From positions 7,968 through 71,967 of the forward strand of contig CAYNJC010000022.1 in NCBI GenBank assembly GCA_964397565.1: a DNA stretch of 64,000 nt, written 5' to 3'. The stretch's first letter is position 1. Each line of letters begins with the position of its first letter. Source of the DNA: JAPLST01 sp964397565 (GTDB lineage: Bacteria; Auribacterota; UBA3054; JAPLST01). A program made the position numbers and the translations under genes. Below are positions 49,978 to 56,566 of the stretch, piece after piece. A model generated the notes under the pieces. It was not told the origin of the DNA. It was given only the letters and a program-made list of their open reading frames with translations, and made no database searches.

Positions 49978-50622
49978 TCAACCATCCTGCGTGGGCCGCA
50001 CAAGGTTTTTCTCAATTTCTTCCCAGCCCAGTTTCAGAACATGCAATAAGCGGTCTGCGCCGCCAAGCACACCAAAAGCATCATAAACAACGGTGCGCTG
50101 GCAATAATGCAGCTCAAGAACGTTGAGGAGTTTCGTGATGGCATCAATGGCCTTCTGCATTTCATCCAGCGTCCCTGCCGGAATCGGCTCCGCGCCCTTA
50201 CGCAATGCTGTCTCATAGTCACGATGGGCGATCAGCTTGTTCCGCGAATCGTGCGCAAATTGGCATTGTTGATCTACGTCTGCGAACAAATCTCTGGTCT
50301 TGGACTCAGCGGTGGCGCAGAGCAGGTCCTGCAAACATTTCACTGAGAGATGCTTGTATTTCCCCATATCCGGCCGATCGTTCATGCGGCTTATATGCAT
50401 CACAAGGTCGCACCAGAGCGCTTGCTCAATGACATAGCACAGGCCCGGGGCAACCTTGTTCAACAGACCGAGTTTGTCGGGTGTGTCGGCGAAGAGTTCC
50501 TTTTACTCGCGCCACGTCCAATGCAGCCACTTGCACTCGTGGTATAGGGCGTAGTAGAGCGTGCCCAGCTCTTTGCCCACGCTGGCGATGTACTCCTGTT
50601 CATGCTCTTGCGCTGTTGTCAT
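49978..50622 (-). pseudogene. AbiU2-like HEPN gene interrupted by one in-frame TAA
   Basis: Two adjoining frames are really one. From ATG 50622 the protein reads MTTAQEHEQEYIASVG and on to WLHWTWRE, then TAA at 50505-50503, then continues in the same phase as KELFADTPDKLGLLNKVAP to the stop at 49978, about 214 codons in all. AbiU2-type proteins normally have Tyr where the stop lies (WREY), so a single TAC/TAT to TAA change explains it. The later part has RNKLIAH, an Rx4-6H motif of HEPN ribonucleases. The start overlaps the upstream HEPN-like gene by 23 bases. It could be a true nonsense mutation, an assembly error, or a read-through gene. Confidence 0.75.
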
Positions 50623-51415
50623 GTTGTGTTGCCTTGTTAGCGAGCAATAGCAGTACAACTTCGGCGACCTCCAGCATTTTTTTGAAGTCATTGGCCAAAG
50701 CTGAAAAAGCCCACTGGATTTTGGACTTCTTCTCGTCCCGTATCAGCAGCACTGGCCGGAAGACGAGAAGTTGGTCAGCCTGGCAGTCCAAGTTGTAAAC
50801 ATTCTCAATGTCTGCTTCGTCACGCTGGCGACACAAGTCTGCATGTTTCTCTTTGTCCTCTGAACTCACACAGCCTGACACCATTTCAATTGGAAAGCGG
50901 TGTGCCGCAGGATCGCGCTTATCCGTAATGTCCTTAAGCCACTGCCGCGTTTTCTCCAGCGCTTCCGCACACGACTGTCCGCGTGGCTGCTTCTTAAGCG
51001 CAGACAAGAAAGTCCTGTAGTGCAAACCTATGCTCTGCTTTCGCGACGCATCCAAGGAAACACACTGTTCCTGCAACTTCAGCTCATAAAATAAAGCCCA
51101 AGCGAGATTGTCAAGGCTTCCGCGAACGTTGATGTAAAAAGCATTTATGCAAACAGCAAGAGCGGTTGCAACATCAGGGGTCAATGACTCACTGCCTTCG
51201 GCTGGCGTGAGTTCGTTAATCTTGCTCATGCAGTAGTTCAGCATAAACAGGCGTTTCTGCAGACCTTGCTGAACGTATGCCTTGGCATTGGCATCGATCA
51301 TGTTTCTAAGTGCATGGCAAATGTGTTGCTTAATGTCAGGACTGAGCTTTGTGCAAGGAATGTCGCTCATAGGTTCAAGCCAAGGATTTGAATTAGCATT
51401 GGCATCCTGCTGCAT
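50600..51415 (-). CDS. HEPN-like protein (271 aa)
   Basis: A helical protein with LAVCINAFYINVRGSLDNLAWALFYE and, at about residue 170, KRDPAAHRFPI, which contains an Rx4H motif typical of HEPN RNase or abortive-infection proteins. The C-terminal helix ends VVLLLLANKATQ. I place the start at ATG 51415 (MQQDANANSNPW), where TAATG links it to the stop of the preceding fragment; the longer frame to 51610 is that fragment read in another phase. It overlaps the AbiU2-like gene by 23 bases, so the two HEPN proteins would be made together. A conserved-hypothetical family of this kind exists, but its function is unproven. Confidence 0.65.
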   Translation of the reverse strand: MQQDANANSNPWLEPMSDIPCTKLSPDIKQHICHALRNMIDANAKAYVQQGLQKRLFMLNYCMSKINELTPAEGSESLTPDVATALAVCINAFYINVRGSLDNLAWALFYELKLQEQCVSLDASRKQSIGLHYRTFLSALKKQPRGQSCAEALEKTRQWLKDITDKRDPAAHRFPIEMVSGCVSSEDKEKHADLCRQRDEADIENVYNLDCQADQLLVFRPVLLIRDEKKSKIQWAFSALANDFKKMLEVAEVVLLLLANKATQHDNSARA

Positions 51416-51783
51416 TACCGTGCCACGCCCGCCAGCGTTTCCTCGACTCGCGGGTAGAGGGTGTCTATTTCTGCTTGCAGCCGGATGGTCTCGTTCAGCG
51501 CCACGACGATCTTGTGACAGTGCGCGAGGTCGTCGGCCGACAGCGTGCGGCCTTTGCGGTCCTTCAGCCATTTCTGGCAGACTTGGTAACCGCCAATGTG
51601 ATAATTCCAAACATTCTGGGGCACGCCGGCGAAGCCGGTTGTCTGCGCCTTGTCAAGCCAGACCGTGCTGTCAGACCACTTTAGCAAAAGCGGGCATAAA
51701 TAGCAACGATGTTGGAGGAATGCAGAAGCGGCCGCCACGCCGCCATTTCGGCTGAATCCACGCCCTGCATGTTTAAATGTCAT
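51415..51783 (-). CDS. C-terminal fragment of a type ISP restriction-methylation enzyme
   Basis: The 122-residue product ends with VWNYHIGGYQVCQKWLKDRKGR, ADDLAHCHKIVVALNETIRL and QAEIDTLYP. This is the C-terminal target-recognition end of type ISP (LlaBIII-like) adenine methyltransferase/restriction proteins that are normally over 1000 residues long; the helicase, nuclease and methylase parts are missing. The first 40 residues do not fit the family. Its ATG overlaps the RelE-like stop by four bases and its stop overlaps the next start (TAATG), so despite being a fragment it sits in a fully coupled operon. It is either a decayed remnant or a retained stand-alone module. Confidence 0.65.
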   Translation of the reverse strand: MTFKHAGRGFSRNGGVAAASAFLQHRCYLCPLLLKWSDSTVWLDKAQTTGFAGVPQNVWNYHIGGYQVCQKWLKDRKGRTLSADDLAHCHKIVVALNETIRLQAEIDTLYPRVEETLAGVAR

Positions 51784-52163
51784 CGGTAGTACGCCTTGAT
51801 GCGTTCACGGTCTTCGTTCTGTTTGTCGGCTTTGAAGTAGATTTCGATCAGTTCTATGGTGTCTGATGCGGCCCGCCAGGCATAGATGACGCGGATGCCC
51901 GATTGCACGCCCCGGCCCTTGAGTGAGCGACACGCAAACTTGCGTGCTTTGTAGACCGGCGGATCAGTCATGCCAAGTCCCTCGATCCGAACAATGCCTT
52001 GGGTGGCCACGTTCAGTTTGTGAAAGAGCCGCAGTTCGGTTTCTATGAACGTCTGCAAGTCTTCAGGCAGCGTACGAAATCGCTTGGACAACCGCTTGAG
52101 GTCCTTGTCAAACTCCGGCAACCTATTCACTTGAGTAAAGACCGCGCCCACGCTTCGCCTCAC
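51780..52163 (-). CDS. RelE/ParE-superfamily toxin-like protein
   Basis: This 127-residue basic protein begins with GTG at 52163, three bases after the stop of the upstream regulator. The C-terminal half has GIRVIYAWRAASDTIELIEIYFKADKQNEDRERI, the pattern of a RelE/ParE-like beta sheet with the conserved I-Y-x-K and trailing basic helix. Such proteins cleave mRNA on ribosomes or poison gyrase, and are neutralised by the protein encoded beside them. The upstream gene has an HTH and a Panacea domain, so this is a plausible toxin-antitoxin pair in antitoxin-first order. Confidence 0.75.
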   Translation of the reverse strand: MRRSVGAVFTQVNRLPEFDKDLKRLSKRFRTLPEDLQTFIETELRLFHKLNVATQGIVRIEGLGMTDPPVYKARKFACRSLKGRGVQSGIRVIYAWRAASDTIELIEIYFKADKQNEDRERIKAYYR

Positions 52164-52166
52164 GCA

Positions 52167-52988
52167 TTATTTGTGTGGCTGGGCTTCTGCCGGGTATTCG
52201 CGCACTGAATACGGCATCGTACGGTAAAAAACTTTTTCGTAATCAATCGTCTTGCCGTCCTCGCTGGTAAGCCAGGGCACATCGCCATGAGAATAGGCAC
52301 TGATCTGCTGAGCATTCATGTCGGACAAGCGGTTTAGTACATCATCAATCAGGGCGATTTCATGCGCCTTCAGCACCGTCAAGTCCGGCGTGCGCAGCGG
52401 CAGATATTTGCGCTGCGGGTGCTTGAAGTACCGATGCTTCACCTGCACCAGTTCCTTACGCGCGATCAGGTCATCAACAATCTTCTGAAACTGGAGCGGC
52501 GTCGGTCCATAGTGGTTCTTGAGGTAGACCGCACCCATCAACTGCTCTTCGTATTTTTCGTAGAAGTCAAAATCCATGAAGTAGAGCAGCTTGTAGAGCA
52601 CCGTCTCCCCAACGTTCGGTTTAGAGCCGACCCGGTTCAGAATGTACAACAAGACTTCTCTGAACTTGCGCGCGTTCTGCGCGGGCACATTGATGCGCAG
52701 CCCCGGCGTGGCAGGCACGGCGCGCTTTGCGCCGCCAAGTTGTACGTTGGGCATCGGCTGCGTGCCCAGCAGCACTTCAGGCGAGACATTCAGTGTGTGT
52801 GCCATGCGCAGCAATTCGTCTGCCGACACTTTGCGCACGCCATGCTCAATCTGTGAAACGGATGGCCGGGGCAGAGCGACCTGCTGGGCAAGGTCATGCT
52901 GGGACATGCCAAGTCGCTCTCGAAGCTGGCGCATGACGCGGCCAATTGTGCTACTAGTCGTATTCAAGGGTACATCCTCTGTGGTCAT
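52167..52988 (-). CDS. XRE HTH / Panacea (SocA-like, DUF4065) antitoxin-like protein
   Basis: About 273 residues. The N-terminus carries an XRE helix-turn-helix (LRERLGMSQHDLAQQVALPRPSVSQIE), and the C-terminal half has Panacea features: VGETVLYKLLYFMDFDFYEK, HYGPTP and ISAYSHGDVPW. Panacea domains are known antitoxin modules that pair with many unrelated toxins, with the HTH providing autoregulation. An ATG two codons earlier (52994) is possible, but the perfect promoter's -10 box ends at 52995, so the start point falls near 52988 and favours a leaderless message. The RelE-like gene follows after three bases. Confidence 0.8.
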   Translation of the reverse strand: MTTEDVPLNTTSSTIGRVMRQLRERLGMSQHDLAQQVALPRPSVSQIEHGVRKVSADELLRMAHTLNVSPEVLLGTQPMPNVQLGGAKRAVPATPGLRINVPAQNARKFREVLLYILNRVGSKPNVGETVLYKLLYFMDFDFYEKYEEQLMGAVYLKNHYGPTPLQFQKIVDDLIARKELVQVKHRYFKHPQRKYLPLRTPDLTVLKAHEIALIDDVLNRLSDMNAQQISAYSHGDVPWLTSEDGKTIDYEKVFYRTMPYSVREYPAEAQPHK

Positions 52989-52994
52989 TGCCAT

Positions 52995-53023
52995 AGTATA
53001 GCAAATGTAAGATATTCTGTCAA
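52995..53023 (-). promoter_or_regulatory. Consensus promoter abutting the Panacea gene start
   Basis: Minus-strand TTGACA (53023-53018), 17 bases, TATACT (53000-52995). The first ATG follows immediately and the second after six bases, leaving no room for a leader. Confidence 0.8.
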
Positions 53024-53411
53024 GCATATGTTGTTTATTCCGACACTGGCATTGTGCGATCTGCGCGACAAAGGGCGGGCTGGCCGTCTGGCAGACGCAA
53101 AGGCGGCGGCACATTTAACATTGCCTGTCGTTTGCAGAGCGCGGCACAGCATGGTTGTCCACAACTGCCGCAGATTACGAGACGCAACGCAGCCGCTGAT
53201 CACGGTGCCATGACGAGTAACGAGCAAGGAGTGCAGAAGTGGGAAGTGCAGAAACTTTTTCCTTCTGACCTGCGTGCTCGTCACTCGTCAATTGCTGTTT
53301 CTTCCATAAAGAATGCCGGTGACGCGCTCGCGGAACGCCGTTCCGCGCCTACAATTGCCTGGCTTGCCTTTTGTGCCTTTGCGCCTGTGGGCTAAAGGCT
53401 GCAGCCGCAGC
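53024..53411. other. Gene-free spacer upstream of the Panacea operon
   Basis: No gene is supported. It holds the right copy of the direct repeat (53091-53137) and a perfect hairpin at 53330-53346 (GCGGAAC/GTTCCGC, 3-base loop). Open frames here are short and unlike known families. Confidence 0.55.
53091..53137 (+). repeat. Direct repeat, right copy near the end of the HEPN/TA string
   Basis: Shares GACGCAAAGGC and ATTGCCTGTCGTTTGCAG with 49865-49912 in the same orientation. The two copies lie outside the 49978-52994 gene string. Confidence 0.55.
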
Positions 53412-54467
53412 TTATGGCAGCGCGCCGTGCTGCCAGATGGTCTCGTATAGCGCCGCGATGTTGGCGGTGGATGACACCGGTTGGAGATTGTGGCAGGGCG
53501 CGCAGATCCAGCGCGCGCCGCGGAAGATGCGGATGTTGTCGAGCACTTCTGCGCGCACGTCGGCGGGCGTGCCAAACGGCAGGGTCTGTTGATTGTCGAT
53601 GGCGCCATGAAAAATGACCCGGTCGCCAAAGTCGCGCACAAGGCCCTCACGCTCCATGCCCGGACAGCGCCATTGAATGGGATTGAGCAACTCGATGCCG
53701 GTGACATTGATCAAGTCGGGAATGACTTCGCGCGCCGCACCATCGGTGTGATAAAAGATGTGCAGGCCGAATTGGCGGGCGAGGTCGGCCATTTTCTTCT
53801 GGCGCGGCAGGATGAAGCGGCGGATTTCCTTCAAGCCCATCAGCAGGCTCGCCTGACTGCCCAAGTCCTCGGCGATGTAGGTCATGTCGATGATACCCTT
53901 GCCCATCTCGAACATGCGCTGGTTGAGGCGATAGTGGTAGTCGAAGAGGTGGTCGAAAATAGCCTCGGCAATGTCCGGCTCGGCCAACAAGTCCATCATG
54001 GCCAGCTCCATGCCGCGCATTTGGCAATAGAGCAGAAACGGCTCGTAGGCGCCACAGCGCACGATGCGCCGGCCAGTGACACTTTTCAGTTGCTGCGCGA
54101 ACTCGGCCCAGTCGTGGTCGTCGGGATCCGGCCAGGTGAAGGCATGCACCGCGTCAACACTGGTGACGTCGGCGAGTGGATGATTGGCTACTTCGCAGTA
54201 GGCGCCGGCGCCATACTCAGCGGTGACATGCTCGATGCCCCAGCTATCCGCATTGGGATTGTCAGGATGCGCCGTCACGGTGCGGCGCGCGCCGAGATGC
54301 TGCGGCGCGTCGATGTGCAGCGTGTCGAAGAGCGTGTCCAGAGTTGGGCAGCGCAGATCCTTCAGCAAGCGTTGGGTCACTTCCGCCGTCGCCCAGTAGT
54401 CGGTGGGAATGCGGTCGGGTTTCTTGCGGTCAAACAGGCAGAGCCAGCGTTCACGCGGCGTCATCAT
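53412..54467 (-). CDS. Uroporphyrinogen decarboxylase (UroD/MtaA)-family methyltransferase-like protein
   Basis: The 351-residue TIM-barrel protein begins MMTPRERWLCLFDRKKPDRIP, the usual start of the UroD/MtaA/CmuA superfamily. Later motifs are YHTDGAAREVIPDLINVTGIELLNP (the HxC/HxD metal-site region), IFHGAIDNQQTLPFGTP and WICAPCHNLQP with a further Cys and His. Non-haem members of this group transfer methyl groups to or from corrinoid proteins. AAGGAG lies five bases before the ATG at 54467, a clear ribosome-binding site; the longer frame to 54704 crosses a repeat element. The RACo-like protein at 19701 could act on the same corrinoid system. Confidence 0.8.
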   Translation of the reverse strand: MMTPRERWLCLFDRKKPDRIPTDYWATAEVTQRLLKDLRCPTLDTLFDTLHIDAPQHLGARRTVTAHPDNPNADSWGIEHVTAEYGAGAYCEVANHPLADVTSVDAVHAFTWPDPDDHDWAEFAQQLKSVTGRRIVRCGAYEPFLLYCQMRGMELAMMDLLAEPDIAEAIFDHLFDYHYRLNQRMFEMGKGIIDMTYIAEDLGSQASLLMGLKEIRRFILPRQKKMADLARQFGLHIFYHTDGAAREVIPDLINVTGIELLNPIQWRCPGMEREGLVRDFGDRVIFHGAIDNQQTLPFGTPADVRAEVLDNIRIFRGARWICAPCHNLQPVSSTANIAALYETIWQHGALP

Positions 54468-54528
54468 GCATACTCCTTGGTATTGAACTATTGTTGTCCA
54501 AAATGGTTTATCCGGGACACCAGCGGTG

Positions 54529-54720
54529 TCCAATGTGAATAGCCTTGGGCAACGCCCACGGTAACGGAACAAACAAAAAAACAACCCCGCCGGGGTTGAA
54601 CAATATGCGCGAGCTATGGGTATCCGCAGGTGGCACGGGTGCTTCTTATTCGACCCCGCCGGGGTCGGATGCCATGGTGCGCATGATCCGTGGGCTGCGC
54701 CCACGGCTATTCACATTTGA
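54529..54720. mobile_element. Inverted-repeat element with 33-bp ends
   Basis: The left end (54529-54561) and right end (54688-54720) are inverted copies matching at 28 of 33 bases. Each is itself a hairpin (CCGTGGGC, loop, GCCCACGG) followed by GGCTATTCACATT. Between them are two near-identical 17-base palindromes (54582-54598, core CAACCCCG/CGGGGTTG; 54651-54667, core CGACCCCG/CGGGGTCG), and a third, GACCCC/GGGGTC, follows at 54719-54734. The 354-base spacer between uroD-like and gpmI contains no gene. Confidence 0.65.
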
Positions 54721-54821
54721 CCCCTGACGGGGTCGCAGTGCATGCCAAGCCGCACTAACAGTACATGTTTCACCCATTTGTCTTTCCTGTTTTGGGCAGG
54801 TCTGGTATTGAACCACCGGTG

Positions 54822-56516
54822 TTACAGGACGATCAGCGAATCAAGATAATCGGCCGGTTTGGCATAGCCCAGCAGATTCAACAAGGTCGCCGCAATGTTA
54901 CCCAGCCCCGGCTCTTTGACGGCCGGGTTCAATGCATAGCGGGCCGTGTCCGGCCCGTGAATGACGAACGGTACCGGATTGAGGGTGTGACTGGTGAGCG
55001 GTTCGAATCCCCCGCCGGCGGCCGGCACCGGCTGGCCGGTTTTCTTGTCGACCGCATACATCTGTTCGCAGTTGCCGTGGTCGGCGGTGACGACCAGCGT
55101 GCCGCCCAGCGCGTCAATCACGGCAATGAGTTCACCCACACAGGCGTCCACGGTCTTGACTGCTTCAATCGCCGCCGGCAACGAGCCGGTGTGGCCGACC
55201 ATGTCGCCATTGGCAAAATTGATCCGCAGGAATTTGAACGTACCGGACTTGAGCGCGGCAATGGTCGCGGCGGCAATCTCATGCGCTTTCATGGCCGGTG
55301 CCTTGTCGAACGCGATTTTATCGGAAGGCACTTCCTGCCACGTTTCGGATTTTTCATCAAACTTGGCGGAATTATTGCCGTTCCAAAAATAGGTGACATG
55401 GCCGAATTTCTGCGTCTCACTGCAGGCAAACTGGCTGACGCCATTGTGCGCGAGATATTCCGAGATGGTGTGCTCGATCGCCGGCGGCTCGACCAGATAT
55501 TTGGGCGGCATGTGCGTGTCGCCATCATATTCCATCATGCCGGCATAGAAGACTTGCGGCCAGCGCTGGCGCACAAAGCCTTTGCAATCTTTTTCGACAA
55601 AGGCGCGGCTGATCTCCATGGCGCGATCACCGCGGAAATTGAAGAAGACGACGCCGTGGCCGTCGCGAATCGGCGCGATGGGCTGGCCGGGATGGGCCGG
55701 GTCTTCGATCACAAAGGGCGGTAAATACTGGTCATCCACCTGGGTCTGCTCGCGCAGCAGGCGGATGGCGGTCAGGGCGTCCGGAAAGAGCGGGCCCTGG
55801 CCGAGGGCGTGGGCGTTGTAGCCGCGCTCGACGATGCGCCAATCGGCCTCATAGCGATCCATGGTCGTGACCATCCGGCCGCCGCCGGAGGCGAAATAAT
55901 AGCGGCGGATTTTGCCATCGCGCAAGCCTTGCACGCGCATGCTCCAGAGATAATCCTCGACGTCGCCAAAATAGCGCAGGGCGCTGAGCGGCGGCACATC
56001 GCGCCCATCCAGGAGGCCGTGCACAAACACTTCTTCGATGCCGGCCTTGTCGCAGGCATTCAGCAAGGCGAAGAGATGGCGCGTGTTGCTGTGGACATTG
56101 CCGTCGGAAATCAAACCGATGAAGTGCAGGGGCGTTTTTTTGGCGCGCGCGTGCGTGACTAGTTCGTTCCAGACTGTGCCTTGAAACAGGCGGCCGGTCT
56201 CGATGGCGTTGTCGACCAGCGCGGCGCCTTGCGAAAAGACGCGGCCGGCGCCGATCGCATTGTGGCCGACTTCACTGTTGCCCTGGTCGGCGTCGGACGG
56301 CATGCCGACGGCAGTACCGTGCGCTTTTAGCTTGGTGGCGATTTTTTCGGTCTTGAGCAAGTGATAGAGATGCGGCGGCTGCGCCAGGTCGACGGCATTG
56401 CCGTTGAAGCCATCCGCGTGGCCGCGATACAGGCCGACGCCGTCGAGAATGACAAACAGAAGCGGGCCTTTGACGCCGGGATAGGTTGCGAGACGATTGA
56501 GAGTAAAGTCCATCAT
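54822..56516 (-). CDS. gpmI: 2,3-bisphosphoglycerate-independent phosphoglycerate mutase
   Basis: A 564-residue alkaline-phosphatase-superfamily enzyme. LFVILDGVGLY provides the first metal-binding Asp, and DQGNSEVGHNAIGAGRVF carries the catalytic Ser that is transiently phosphorylated. Further metal ligands lie in GDMVGHTG and VVTADHGNCEQM. It interconverts 3- and 2-phosphoglycerate in glycolysis and gluconeogenesis using Mn2+. The length is slightly over the usual 510-550 residues. Two adjacent ATGs (56516 and 56513) are possible starts. Confidence 0.95.
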   Translation of the reverse strand: MMDFTLNRLATYPGVKGPLLFVILDGVGLYRGHADGFNGNAVDLAQPPHLYHLLKTEKIATKLKAHGTAVGMPSDADQGNSEVGHNAIGAGRVFSQGAALVDNAIETGRLFQGTVWNELVTHARAKKTPLHFIGLISDGNVHSNTRHLFALLNACDKAGIEEVFVHGLLDGRDVPPLSALRYFGDVEDYLWSMRVQGLRDGKIRRYYFASGGGRMVTTMDRYEADWRIVERGYNAHALGQGPLFPDALTAIRLLREQTQVDDQYLPPFVIEDPAHPGQPIAPIRDGHGVVFFNFRGDRAMEISRAFVEKDCKGFVRQRWPQVFYAGMMEYDGDTHMPPKYLVEPPAIEHTISEYLAHNGVSQFACSETQKFGHVTYFWNGNNSAKFDEKSETWQEVPSDKIAFDKAPAMKAHEIAAATIAALKSGTFKFLRINFANGDMVGHTGSLPAAIEAVKTVDACVGELIAVIDALGGTLVVTADHGNCEQMYAVDKKTGQPVPAAGGGFEPLTSHTLNPVPFVIHGPDTARYALNPAVKEPGLGNIAATLLNLLGYAKPADYLDSLIVL

Positions 56517-56566
56517 GAATTGGCGGTCAGTTGAGAATTAGTGGTATAGTGGAACTTTCATGCGGG

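Noticed and set aside
49496..50086. 196-aa plus-strand frame overlapping the WDG-repeat frame and the AbiU2-like gene
   Set aside because: The repeat signal is in the other frame and the downstream half is antisense to the HEPN gene; composition is not protein-like.
49865..53137. Reading the direct repeats as integron attC sites
   Set aside because: The left copy has an inverted pair, but I could not find convincing RYYYAAC/GTTRRRY core sites or an integrase, so I report only repeats.
53412..54704. Extending the UroD-like gene to 54704
   Set aside because: The extension is encoded by the inverted-repeat element, whereas ATG 54467 has a good AAGGAG and matches the family start.
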